32,579 nt of DNA from an uncultured Erysipelotrichaceae bacterium (GCA_900315885.1 ONAT01000004.1:1-32579); one strand, 5' to 3'. Numbered from the stretch's first letter, positions 7,863-15,342 are shown. A program made the numbers and translations. Notes: a model not told the origin generated them from the sequence alone.

Positions 7863-8453
7863 ATGTTACCAAAAGAAATTATGTTTTATGTGCAAGCAGC
7901 ATTATTAGGTGTTGGTTTAGCCATGGATGCCTTCTCAGTTTCGTTAGCAAATGGATTAGATGATCCTAATATGAAAAAAGGAAAAATGTGTGGAATTGCC
8001 GGAGTATTTGCTTTCTTCCAAGCGTTAATGCCTATGCTAGGTTGGATATGCGTTCATACAATTGTCGAGTATTTCACATCGTTTGAAAAATTCATACCAT
8101 ATATTGCTTTAGTTTTATTAGGTTTTATAGGTGGTAAGATGCTTTACGAAGGTATAAAACATAAAGATGATGAAGAAAAGAAAGAAGGAAAACTTACTTT
8201 CTGGCTCTTGTTAGTTCAAGGTGTTGCAACTTCAATTGATGCCTTATCTGTTGGATTTACAATTGCGGAATACAATTGGTTAAGCGCTCTTGTGACTGCA
8301 CTTATAGTTGCAACTGTAACATTTGCAATTTGTATCGTAGGATTAATTTTAGGTAAAAAATTTGGTACTAAATTAGTAAACAAAGCGGATATCTTAGGCG
8401 GAGTTATTTTAATAGCAATTGGCATTGAAATATTCTTGACAGGTATATTATAG
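7863..8453 (+). CDS. mntP: Manganese efflux pump MntP
   Basis: Integral membrane exporter of 196 aa that lowers cytosolic Mn(II). The two internal-repeat motifs of the family are present: MDAFSVSLANG near residue 22 and SIDALSVGF near residue 125, each with the Asp in the membrane thought to bind the metal. About six hydrophobic segments are seen, with a charged loop (DDEEKKEGK) between the two halves, as expected. The length is typical. It is a single gene with its own promoter and terminator, at the head of a group of metal genes. No manganese riboswitch fits in the 80-base gap and no MntR box is obvious, so its control is unknown. Confidence 0.93.
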   Translation: MLPKEIMFYVQAALLGVGLAMDAFSVSLANGLDDPNMKKGKMCGIAGVFAFFQALMPMLGWICVHTIVEYFTSFEKFIPYIALVLLGFIGGKMLYEGIKHKDDEEKKEGKLTFWLLLVQGVATSIDALSVGFTIAEYNWLSALVTALIVATVTFAICIVGLILGKKFGTKLVNKADILGGVILIAIGIEIFLTGIL

Positions 8454-8454
8454 A

Positions 8455-8489
8455 AAAATTCACTAATAATAATTGGTGATTTTCTTTTT
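8455..8489 (+). terminator. mntP terminator
   Basis: AAAATTCACTAAT pairs with ATTGGTGATTTT (one bulge and one G-U) around AATA, followed by CTTTTT. It directly follows the mntP stop codon and precedes the csoR promoter. Confidence 0.7.
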
Positions 8490-8491
8490 GC

Positions 8492-8518
8492 TTGACATAT
8501 ACCCAGTGGGGGTATAAT
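8492..8518 (+). promoter_or_regulatory. csoR-copA promoter with CsoR operator
   Basis: The -35 is TTGACA at 8492-8497. TATAAT at 8513-8518 gives a short 15-base spacer, or TAATAT at 8515-8520 a 17-base one. Between them lies the palindrome TATACCC-AGTGG-GGGTATA (8498-8516), which fits the known CsoR box (TACCC, five bases, GGGTA). A repressor bound there would block both promoter elements, so the operon is probably autoregulated and opened by Cu(I). Confidence 0.85.
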
Positions 8519-8539
8519 ATCAAAAATGAGGTGAATGTT

Positions 8540-8833
8540 ATGGCAGAATGTTGTAAACACAAAACAAAAGTACGTGACTTAGAAGAAAAGAAAAAACTAT
8601 CAACACGTGTTAACAAAATTATAGGACAAATGAATGGCATTAAAAAAATGGTAGAGGAGGACCGTTATTGTGGTGACATTCTTATCCAACTATCCGCGAT
8701 TGATAAATCAATTAAAAGTCTTGCAAATGTTATTTTAGATAGTCATATGCATTCTTGTTTAATTGATGATATTAAAAGTGGAAATCTTGAGTCTTTAGAT
8801 GAAATAATTAACCTTTTCAAGAGGTTTCAATAA
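8540..8833 (+). CDS. csoR: Copper-sensing repressor CsoR
   Basis: All-helical DNA-binding repressor of 97 aa. Cys44, His69 and Cys73 have exactly the spacing of the Cu(I) ligands of CsoR (25 then 4 residues apart), and RVNKIIGQMNGIKKMVEEDRYC is the usual first helix region. When Cu(I) binds, the tetramer is expected to leave the operator at 8498-8516 and release csoR-copA. I start it at the ATG at 8540, behind GAGGTG; earlier in-frame triplets lie inside the promoter. Its stop overlaps the copA start by one base (TAATG). Other metals or persulfide sensors exist in the family, but the copA neighbour and box favour copper. Confidence 0.92.
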   Translation: MAECCKHKTKVRDLEEKKKLSTRVNKIIGQMNGIKKMVEEDRYCGDILIQLSAIDKSIKSLANVILDSHMHSCLIDDIKSGNLESLDEIINLFKRFQ

Positions 8834-11280
8834 TGTATAAGAAGTATAGTGTGCTCGGAATGTCTTGTGCGGCCTGTCAAGCACATGTACAAAGAGCAGT
8901 GTCAAATTTAAAAGGTGTGAATAAGGTTAATGTCAACTTGCTCTCTAATTCTATGATTGTAGATTTTGATGAGAGTGTAGTTAACGATTCAATTATATTT
9001 AAAGCGGTAAAAGATGCAGGATATAGCGCTAAACTATTTAAACAAGAAAAGGAAAAGAAAGATAATAGTCAATTGATAAAATTGATTGTGTCATTTGTTT
9101 TATTGATTCTTGTAATGCATGTTTCAATGGGACACATGATTTCTTTGCCGTTACCAGCAATCATGCATCATAATGCGCTTGTTTTTGCTTTAACGCAATT
9201 AGTGTTGATCATTCCAATTGTAATTATGTACTTCCATTATTTTGTTTCAGGATATAAGAAACTATTTAAATTATCTCCAAGTATGGATTCGTTAATTGCA
9301 ATCAGTGCAACTGCATCATTAATTTATGGTGTCGTGGCAATTGTAATGATAATTATAGGAATGAATACAAAAAACCAAGAATTAGTTAATCAATATCGTT
9401 CAAATTTGTATTTTGAATCCGCAGGTATGATTTTAACTTTCGTAAGTTTTGGTAAATATTTAGAGAGTATTTCTAAAAGAAAAACTAAAAAAGCTCTCGA
9501 AAAACTTATGGATTTAGCGCCAAAAAGCGCAAGAATTATTCGTGATGATAAAGAAATTGAAGTAGGTATTGAAGATGTAAAAATCAATGATATTGTGATA
9601 GTAAAACAAGGAGATTCAATTCCTGTTGATGGAGTTATTGTTGATGGGGCATGTTCAATTAATGAAGCAAACATCACGGGAGAAAGTGTCCCAGTTTATA
9701 AAAAGAAAGATGATAAAGTTTTCTCTTCAACAATTAATGTCGCAGGATACATCAAAATTAAAGCCTTAAAGGTTGGAGAAGATACTTCTATTGCGACCAT
9801 TATTAAAATGGTAGAGGAAGCAAGCAACTCAAAAGCTCCAATTTCTAAATTGGCTGATAAAATTGCAGGTATATTTGTCCCAATTGTTATGGGAATTGCT
9901 TTGTTAAGTTTCGTCATTACCTTACTATGTAAAGGTGGATTTGAGTTGGCGTTTAATTTTGCAATATCTGTATTAGTTATTGCTTGCCCATGCGCTCTTG
10001 GCTTAGCAACCCCAGTCGCAGTTATGGTTGGTACCGGCGTTGGAGCATCTAATGGATTATTAATTAAAGATGCGGAAATATTAGAAAAAACACATCTTAT
10101 CAAGACTGTTGTTTTAGATAAAACTGGCACGATCACATATGGTGAGCCAAAAGTAACAGATTTTATTAATTATGGTAATGAAGATGTATTATCAATTGTT
10201 TATTCAATCGAAAACAAATCTGAGCACCCTTTAGCAAAGGCAATTATTGATTACGCTAATAAGAATGATGTTCAACAAGTTGAAATTAAAGATTATAAAT
10301 CTGTTGAAGGTCAAGGACTTCAAGCTACATATAATAACGATACATTCATGATTGGTAATAAAAAGAATCTAAAGAATGTTCATGTTGAACCTGAAATTGA
10401 AGCAAAATTAGAAGAATTTGCTCGTGAAGGAAAAACACCACTTGTAGTTGTGAAAAACAATGAATTAATAAGTATTATTTGTTTGAAAGACGAAATTAAG
10501 CCAAATTCAAAATTAGCGGTTTCGGAATTACAAAAAATGGGCATTAAAGTTGTTATGTTAACAGGCGATAATGCTGCGACTGCAAATAAGATTGCAAGCG
10601 AAGTTGGAATAACTGAAGTAATATCGGAAGTTATGCCAATTGATAAAAAAGATGTTATTTCTTCACTTAAAAAAGATAATAAACACCTTGTCGCTATGGT
10701 TGGTGATGGCGTTAATGATGCTTTAGCCTTAACTTATGCAGACTTAGGAATCTCACTTAAAGGTGGAAGCGATATTGCAAAAGAAACAAGTGATATTGTC
10801 TTACTTCGTAATGATTTGTTAGACGTTGCAAATGCGATTAAACTTAGTAAAAGAGTAATAAACACTATTAAATTAAATTTATTCTGGGCGTTCTTCTATA
10901 ATAGTGTTGGCATAGTTTTAGCATCAGGACTCTTATATCCATTCTTTAAAATTCAGTTAAATCCAATGTTTGGGTCATTAGCGATGAGTTTATCTAGTGT
11001 ATTTGTTGTTACGAATGCTTTAACTATTAATTTGTTCAAAATTAAAAGAGTAGAAAATCAAGGAAAGGAAGAAAATAAAATGGAAATTGTATTAAAAGTA
11101 GAAGGTATGATGTGTGCACATTGTAAAGCACATGTCGAAGGTGCATTACTAAAGATTGAGGGAGTTAAATCCGCGATTGCCTCATTAGAAAAAAATAATG
11201 TAGTAATCACATTAGATAAAGATGTTGATAAAAACACATTAATTCACGCAATTGAAGAAGCTGGTTACAAAGCTAAATAA
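8833..11280 (+). CDS. copA: Copper-exporting P1B-type ATPase CopA with a C-terminal CopZ-like domain
   Basis: Membrane pump of 815 aa that exports Cu(I). In order: an N-terminal HMA domain with GMSCAAC (Cys12, Cys15), membrane helices, the actuator loop with TGES, the membrane CPC motif (residues 385-387), the phosphorylation site DKTGT (Asp429), SEHP in the nucleotide domain, GDGVND (624-629) and the last two helices. Unusually, a whole second HMA domain (residues 750-815, GMMCAHC) follows the final helix, about the size of a free CopZ chaperone. It begins with an ATG at 11080 preceded by AAGGAAAGGAAG, so a separate CopZ could also be made from inside the gene. Translation is coupled to csoR and control is by the CsoR box. 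Confidence 0.95.
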   Translation: MYKKYSVLGMSCAACQAHVQRAVSNLKGVNKVNVNLLSNSMIVDFDESVVNDSIIFKAVKDAGYSAKLFKQEKEKKDNSQLIKLIVSFVLLILVMHVSMGHMISLPLPAIMHHNALVFALTQLVLIIPIVIMYFHYFVSGYKKLFKLSPSMDSLIAISATASLIYGVVAIVMIIIGMNTKNQELVNQYRSNLYFESAGMILTFVSFGKYLESISKRKTKKALEKLMDLAPKSARIIRDDKEIEVGIEDVKINDIVIVKQGDSIPVDGVIVDGACSINEANITGESVPVYKKKDDKVFSSTINVAGYIKIKALKVGEDTSIATIIKMVEEASNSKAPISKLADKIAGIFVPIVMGIALLSFVITLLCKGGFELAFNFAISVLVIACPCALGLATPVAVMVGTGVGASNGLLIKDAEILEKTHLIKTVVLDKTGTITYGEPKVTDFINYGNEDVLSIVYSIENKSEHPLAKAIIDYANKNDVQQVEIKDYKSVEGQGLQATYNNDTFMIGNKKNLKNVHVEPEIEAKLEEFAREGKTPLVVVKNNELISIICLKDEIKPNSKLAVSELQKMGIKVVMLTGDNAATANKIASEVGITEVISEVMPIDKKDVISSLKKDNKHLVAMVGDGVNDALALTYADLGISLKGGSDIAKETSDIVLLRNDLLDVANAIKLSKRVINTIKLNLFWAFFYNSVGIVLASGLLYPFFKIQLNPMFGSLAMSLSSVFVVTNALTINLFKIKRVENQGKEENKMEIVLKVEGMMCAHCKAHVEGALLKIEGVKSAIASLEKNNVVITLDKDVDKNTLIHAIEEAGYKAK
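11062..11082 (+). promoter_or_regulatory. Possible internal ribosome binding site for a free CopZ
   Basis: Inside copA, GGAAAGGAAG (11062-11071) lies about nine bases before an in-frame ATG at 11080 that begins the C-terminal HMA domain exactly at its first strand. Initiation here would give a 66-residue copper chaperone. The sequence also encodes a Lys/Glu linker, so the match could be by chance. Confidence 0.4.
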
Positions 11281-11290
11281 AATAATTAAC

Positions 11291-11318
11291 TTGAAAAATT
11301 GCTCATTGCTAGTATATT
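11291..11318 (+). promoter_or_regulatory. Promoter of the DtxR-family repressor gene
   Basis: TTGAAA (11291-11296) and TATATT (11313-11318), each five of six consensus bases, with a 16-base spacer. It begins 10 bases after copA. Confidence 0.6.
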
Positions 11319-11348
11319 ATGCTTATAAAGGGCAAAAGAGGTATTAAA

Positions 11349-11714
11349 ATGAAATTATATGAATCAGCAGAAGATTATTTAGAGAGAATACTTGTTCTCA
11401 AAGAAAGAAATGGAAATGTTCGCTCAATTGATATAGCTGAAGATATGAATTTTTCTAAAGCTAGTGTCAGTGTTGCTATGAAAAAACTAAGAGAAAACGG
11501 CTATATTGTTGTCGATTCCGATGGTGGTATTACATTGACAGAATTAGGATTACAAGCCGCAAATAAGACATATGAACGTCATAAAGTAATTTCAAAATGC
11601 TTAATTTTATTAGGCGTTGACAAAGAAACAGCACTTAAAGATGCTTGTAAAATCGAGCATGATCTTAGCGATGAAACATTCCAAGCAATCAAAAATTATT
11701 TAAACAAGGAGTAG
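11349..11714 (+). CDS. DtxR/MntR-family metal-dependent repressor
   Basis: DNA-binding repressor of 121 aa: an N-terminal winged helix (about residues 1-65) and a metal-binding dimerisation domain, without the C-terminal SH3-like domain of long DtxR proteins, so of MntR architecture. Aligned by eye to MntR, the ligand positions are Asp9, Glu12, His78, Cys100, Glu103 and His104. Cys100 replaces the Glu99 of MntR and matches Cys102 of the iron sensor DtxR (ACKIEH here, ACRWEH there). The site is thus a hybrid, and iron sensing is plausible. It lies just upstream of feoA and two matching palindromes. The start at 11349 is chosen because AGAGG precedes it; an ATG at 11319 lies too near the promoter. 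Confidence 0.85.
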   Translation: MKLYESAEDYLERILVLKERNGNVRSIDIAEDMNFSKASVSVAMKKLRENGYIVVDSDGGITLTELGLQAANKTYERHKVISKCLILLGVDKETALKDACKIEHDLSDETFQAIKNYLNKE

Positions 11715-11735
11715 GTAAAAACTATTCCTTTTTTT
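11706..11735 (+). terminator. Terminator of the repressor gene
   Basis: AAGGAGTAG (11706-11714, containing the stop codon) pairs with CTATTCCTT (11722-11730) with one G-U, followed by a run of T to 11735. Confidence 0.8.
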
Positions 11736-11764
11736 ATAAAAAAGCAAAATTTCAAAAAAATGTA

Positions 11765-11792
11765 TTGACATACAGTGTAGAATGAATATAAT
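11765..11792 (+). promoter_or_regulatory. feo operon promoter
   Basis: Perfect TTGACA (11765-11770) and TATAAT (11787-11792) with a 16-base spacer, the strongest promoter match in the window. Transcription would start near 11799, at the edge of the first operator. Confidence 0.85.
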
Positions 11793-11799
11793 TTTAGTA

Positions 11800-11849
11800 G
11801 TTAGGCAAAACTAACTTATTTATTTGCCATATTGTTAGTCAAGACTAAC
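11800..11849 (+). promoter_or_regulatory. Two DtxR-type operators of the feo operon
   Basis: GTTAGGCAAAACTAAC (11800-11815) and GTTAGTCAAGACTAAC (11834-11849) share GTTAG-N6-CTAAC; the second has seven-base arms. Their starts are 34 bases apart, and both lie downstream of the -10, where a repressor would block initiation or elongation. They resemble the TTAG/CTAA palindromes of DtxR-family iron regulators, and the encoded family member is next door. Confidence 0.75.
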
Positions 11850-11870
11850 TTGTTCAAAGGAGGAAGCAAT

Positions 11871-12083
11871 ATGCCATTAGTTATAGCACCGCTTAATACT
11901 GAACTTCGAGTAATTAAAGTATTAACAAACGACAAAGTAAAAAAATATTTAGAAAGTTTGGGAATTACTATTAATTCGGTTCTCACTATTATAGCTAAAG
12001 CAAATGGAAGTGTCATTTGTATCATTAAAGATGGTCGTTTGGCATTAGATCAAAATATTGCTACCAAAATTTTAGTAGCGTAA
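11871..12083 (+). CDS. feoA: FeoA-family protein, first copy
   Basis: Small cytosolic SH3-like protein of 70 aa, the first gene of the feo operon. It shows the FeoA pattern: a hydrophobic start, a middle LESLGITINSVLTII matching the G-(I/V)-x-x-G/N-x-x-(V/L) turn of the family, and a final strand with RLALDQNIATKILV. FeoA is needed for FeoB-mediated Fe(II) uptake, probably by contacting its cytosolic domain. I start it at the ATG at 11871, behind AAAGGAGG; upstream in-frame sequence runs through the second operator. It is more divergent from typical FeoA than the next gene. Two FeoA copies before feoB are common in Bacillota. Confidence 0.82.
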   Translation: MPLVIAPLNTELRVIKVLTNDKVKKYLESLGITINSVLTIIAKANGSVICIIKDGRLALDQNIATKILVA

Positions 12084-12098
12084 GGAAGGAAGGATTGT

Positions 12099-12341
12099 AT
12101 GCTAAAAAAACTTAACGAATTTGGAATAGGTGAAACTGGCATAATCAAGACCGTTGAAGGTGAAGGTCGATTACGTCGTCGCTTATTCGACATGGGTGTT
12201 ACACCTGGTGCAGAAGTTTTATTAAGAAAACGTGCTCCACTAGGCGATCCGCTAGAAGTTACAATTAGAGGATACGAATTAACACTAAGAAAGTCAGAAG
12301 CTTCATTGGTAACTCTTGAAGTAAAAGGAGGAACAAAATAA
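12099..12341 (+). CDS. feoA: FeoA-family protein, second copy
   Basis: SH3-like protein of 80 aa and a clearer FeoA than the first copy: LRRRLFDMGVTPGAEVLLRKRAPLGDP is the family hallmark, and IRGYELTLRKSEASLV ends the domain. It lies 15 bases after the first copy with AAGGAAGGA before it, and its stop is one base from the feoB start. It probably acts with FeoB at the membrane in ferrous iron uptake. The gene looks intact and normal in length. Confidence 0.92.
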   Translation: MLKKLNEFGIGETGIIKTVEGEGRLRRRLFDMGVTPGAEVLLRKRAPLGDPLEVTIRGYELTLRKSEASLVTLEVKGGTK

Positions 12342-12342
12342 T

Positions 12343-13818
12343 ATGAAACATTTTGCTCTTGCTGGTAACCCAAACTGTGGTAAAACAACATTATTTAACT
12401 CTTTAACAGGTTCTACCGCACACGTTGGTAACTGGCCAGGTGTTACAGTTGATAAGAGACAAGGTACTTATAAGAAATTAAAAGAACCTATCGACATTGT
12501 TGACTTACCTGGTATTTATTCTTTATCACCTTATACTTCAGAAGAAGTTATTTCTCGTAATTTCATTCTTGATGAAAAACCTGATTGTATTATTAATATT
12601 ATTGATGCAACCAACCTTGAACGTAATTTATACTTAACAACTCAATTGTTAGAAATAGATGTTCCAATGGTCGTTGCTCTTAACATGATGGATGAAGTCG
12701 ATAAGAGTGGAGATAAAATTGATGTTGAGGCTCTCCAAAAGAAATTAGGAGTCCCTGTTGTTGAAATATCTGCTTTAAAAGAAAGAAATCTTGATAAGTT
12801 GATGGTTGAAGCATATAAGGCATCATTTAAGAAAAGAGAAGGAACAACAATTATCGAAAATCGTGATTTGAAACATCTTATCGGAGATGTAAGAATTGCT
12901 TTTGAAGGTAAAAAAGTTGAAAACCCATTATTCCATGCTGTAAAACTTGTTGAATTAGATGAACTTGAAACAAAACAACACGAAGATTTAGTTCCAATGG
13001 TCAATCAATTCAAAGACACATTCAGTGATGACACATTTGGTGATGACTTTGAAGCTTTAATTGCTGATGCTCGTTATAAATATATTTCTAAGAACTTTGC
13101 TCCAGTTCTTACAAGAAAAGAAGCAGGAAGCACAAAAGTAACTAAGTCAGATAAGATCGATAAGGTCTTAACAAATAAATGGGCTGGTATCCCAATCTTC
13201 TTATTAATCTTATTTGTCGTATTCCACTTAACATTCTCAGAAGATTTATTCTATTTGAATGCTCTTGGTGCATTTGGTGAAGATGGAATTGTTTCATTTG
13301 CAGGTACTGCATTTGAAGGATTGTTCGCTAATGGTGGTATTAACTCGCCGGGCGTTATCCTAGCAAACTTCCTCAATACAATTACAGGAATGATTAATGA
13401 TTTATTCCGTGACTGGTTGAGCGGAGCGACCCCATGGGTACAAGCATTTATATGTGATGGTGTCCTTGAAGGTCTATTTGCTGTTCTAGGTTTCTTGCCA
13501 CAAATTCTATGTCTATTCTTATTCTTCTCAATTCTTGAAGATTCTGGTTATATGGCTCGTGTTGCCTTCATTCTTGATAGAATCTTCCGTAAATTCGGTT
13601 TGTCTGGACGCGCGTTTATGCCTATGATTATGGGCTTTGGATGTTCAGTGCCAGCAATGATCAACACTCGTACTCTAGCAGATGATAAAGAAAAGGTTGC
13701 AACTATTAGAGTTATTCCTTTCTTCTCATGTGGAGCTAAATTACCTATTTTAACCGCTATCGCTGGGGGGCATCGTATCTTACTTTGGAGTTTCCAATGT
13801 CGATTTAATCACATTTAG
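12343..13818 (+). pseudogene. feoB: Ferrous iron transporter FeoB, N-terminal part (frameshifted)
   Basis: Encodes the cytosolic G-domain and first membrane half of the Fe(II) transporter. G1 is GNPNCGKTT (residues 8-16), G3 DLPG, G4 NMMD and G5 SALK. A helical GDI-like region follows, then membrane segments with the first gate motif (GFGCSVPAM) and FFSCGAKLPI. The frame then hits six G (13765-13770) and goes wrong: with five G it would continue as IAGGIVSYFGVSNVDLITFSMYVLGM into the next frame. As written it ends in an unrelated tail after 491 residues, without the second gate. The joined product would be about 753 aa, normal for FeoB. A sequence error, a mutation or phase variation are all possible. 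Confidence 0.9.
13765..13770 (+). repeat. G6 homopolymer at the feoB frameshift
   Basis: Run of six G in an AT-rich gene, exactly where the two feoB frames part. Removing one G restores a single continuous reading frame. Confidence 0.85.
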
Positions 13819-13819
13819 T

Positions 13820-14605
13820 ATGTATGTCTTAGGTATGGTAACAGCAATCGTAGCTGTAATTGTTATGAGAAATACTACAATGCGTGGTGAAGTTCCGCCA
13901 TTCATTATGGAATTACCTGCTTACCACTTACCAAAATTTAGAGCTTTGATGATCCACTTATGGGATAAGACAAAACACTTTGTTAAGAAGGCTTTCACAA
14001 TCATCTTAGCTTCCACAATTCTTATTTGGGCATTATCTCACTTCACATGGAGTTGGGAATTCTTACCTGAAGATACCGAAATGTCACAATCAATATTGGC
14101 TTCAATCGGTCAATTAATTCAACCTTTATTCACACCATTAGGCTTTGGTTCACAATTAACTAAAGGTGTCGGATGGGTATTCGCAGTTGCAGCAATTACT
14201 GGTTTAATTGCAAAAGAAAATGTTATCGCAACATTCGGAACATTAGCAGTCGCTATTGTTGCTGGCTTCGTTGCTCCTGAAGAAGGAACTGAAGCAATTG
14301 AAGGTTTAGCAGCAGTTGAAGCTATGATTAAAGCTACAGGAATTACAGTTCCAGGCTTACTATCATTCATCGCCTTCAATATGACAACTATTCCATGTTT
14401 CGCAGCTTGTGCAACAGCAAAAGCTGAATTACCTGAAGGTAAATTCAAATCAACAATTGCCTTCTGGTTAATCACATCATTCATCGTTTCAATGGCTATT
14501 TACATGATTGGAACATGGTGGTGGACATGCTTCATCTTCATCGCTGTAGTAGCAGCCGCTATCGTATTGATTAGACTCTACAACAACAAAAAAATGATCA
14601 AGTAG
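13820..14605 (+). pseudogene. feoB: Ferrous iron transporter FeoB, C-terminal part (frameshifted)
   Basis: Continuation of FeoB after the shift at 13765-13770. It holds the second membrane half: the cytosolic loop MRGEVPPFIMELPAYHLP, several membrane helices, and the second gate with TTIPCFAACATAKAEL. The true reading frame extends back from its first ATG to the G-run, so 13820 is not a real gene start and no good ribosome binding site precedes it. If both frames were translated independently the transporter would lack an intact core, so iron uptake through Feo depends on the frame being restored. The sequence is otherwise well conserved, with no other lesion, which suggests a recent change or a sequencing error. 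Confidence 0.9.
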
Positions 14606-14638
14606 AATTAGAAAAATAATTAGAAAGGAGAATTGCTT

Positions 14639-14836
14639 ATGGTAGAAATAATCGTCATTGTCGTAGCAAGTTTGATTGTAATATCTGTGTTTGGTAAGAA
14701 TATTTATCGTAAGATAAAACATCTTCCAACTGGTGATTGTGAAGGCTGTAACCACGGCAAAGGCTTGGCTGATGCCTACTATAAAAAATACGGCAATTCC
14801 TGCTCTAATTGTGGATGCTGTTCTAAAAAGAAATAA
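14639..14836 (+). CDS. FeoB-associated Cys-rich membrane protein
   Basis: Peptide of 65 aa with one N-terminal membrane helix (about residues 2-20) and a Cys-rich tail: CEGC and then CSNCGCC before a Lys end. This is the form of the FeoB_associated family found after feoB in Bacillota, whose role is unclear (perhaps metal binding or stabilising FeoB). It starts at the ATG at 14639, eight bases after GGAG; an upstream in-frame TTG at 14633 is a poorer choice. It is the last gene of the feo operon before a hairpin. Confidence 0.88.
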   Translation: MVEIIVIVVASLIVISVFGKNIYRKIKHLPTGDCEGCNHGKGLADAYYKKYGNSCSNCGCCSKKK

Positions 14837-14841
14837 AAAAT

Positions 14842-14877
14842 ATGCCAGTTTGTTAGTCGCAGACTGGCATTTAATTT
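14842..14877 (+). terminator. Hairpin at the end of the feo operon
   Basis: ATGCCAGTTTG (14842-14852) pairs with CAGACTGGCAT (14860-14870) with one G-U, the strongest stem in this area, but the T-tract (TTTAATTT) is weak. It may reduce rather than abolish read-through into the HMA gene 16 bases later, or only stabilise the mRNA. Confidence 0.6.
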
Positions 14878-14892
14878 AAGGGAGGATTTTAT

Positions 14893-15147
14893 ATGAAAAA
14901 AGTAACTTTAAAAATAGATGGTATGCGCTGTGGAATGTGTGAAACACATATCAATAACATTGTAAGAACAAACTTAACTAAGGTTAAAAAAGTTAAATCT
15001 AACCATCATAATGGTGAAGCAACATTTGTGGTTGATGATGATGTAAATTATCAAAGCGTAATTGATGGAATTACCAGAGATGGGTATAGAGTTCTAGAGC
15101 AAAAAGATGAACCATATGTTGAATTTTCTTTATTTCACAGCAAATAA
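14893..15147 (+). CDS. Small heavy-metal-associated (HMA) domain protein
   Basis: Protein of 84 aa with the ferredoxin-like HMA fold: KKVTLKIDGMRCGMCETHINNIV carries the metal-binding CxxC pair (Cys13, Cys16), VKSNHHNGEATFVV forms the middle strands, and ITRDGYRVL the end. A tail of about 14 residues after the fold (EPYVEFSLFHSK) is not typical of CopZ. The binding loop GMRCGMC differs from the copper-chaperone GMTCxxC. It probably binds a soft metal such as Cu(I), but the feo context leaves the metal open. It has a GGGAGG ribosome binding site and no promoter of its own was seen, so it may be read from the feo operon. Confidence 0.82.
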   Translation: MKKVTLKIDGMRCGMCETHINNIVRTNLTKVKKVKSNHHNGEATFVVDDDVNYQSVIDGITRDGYRVLEQKDEPYVEFSLFHSK

Positions 15148-15230
15148 ACTAAATTTGCACAATAAAAATTGGTTTGCATATTGTTATATCGCTCATTATT
15201 TCTAATCAAAAGTTAAAAAATATGTTTAAT

Positions 15231-15267
15231 AAGTATGGTTGTTTTCTTGAATGAACATACTTTTTTT
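15231..15267 (+). terminator. Terminator after the HMA gene
   Basis: AAGTATG (15231-15237) pairs with CATACTT (15256-15262) across an 18-base loop, followed by TTTTTTT. It separates the metal island from the polysaccharide cluster. Confidence 0.6.
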
Positions 15268-15284
15268 GGTATACTTTGGCAAAC

Positions 15285-15342
15285 TTGCAAGTGATTACAA
15301 ATTATGATAACATTATTTCATCCTAAAAAATATATTTTTTAG
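15285..15342 (+). promoter_or_regulatory. Possible promoter and AT palindrome before the polysaccharide cluster
   Basis: TTGCAA (15285-15290) and TAACAT (15308-15313) are 17 bases apart, each four of six. Just downstream is a perfect 20-base palindrome (15323-15342), CTAAAAAATA and its mirror, which could be a protein-binding site or an AT hairpin. The rest of the 257-base gap shows nothing else clear. Confidence 0.35.

Noticed and set aside
8404-8640. Minus-strand open frame over the csoR promoter
   Set aside because: It crosses a terminator, an operator and the start of csoR, and has low-complexity translation.
9696-10136. Minus-strand open frame inside copA
   Set aside because: It is a shadow of a well-conserved P-type ATPase on the plus strand, with no ribosome binding site and no recognisable protein.
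12642-13004. Minus-strand open frame inside feoB
   Set aside because: It is antisense to the conserved G-domain, has no Shine-Dalgarno sequence and no family pattern.
13820-13822. Independent start of a second FeoB-like protein
   Set aside because: No ribosome binding site precedes it, and the frame reads back without a stop into the FeoB sequence at the G-run, so it is the rest of feoB.
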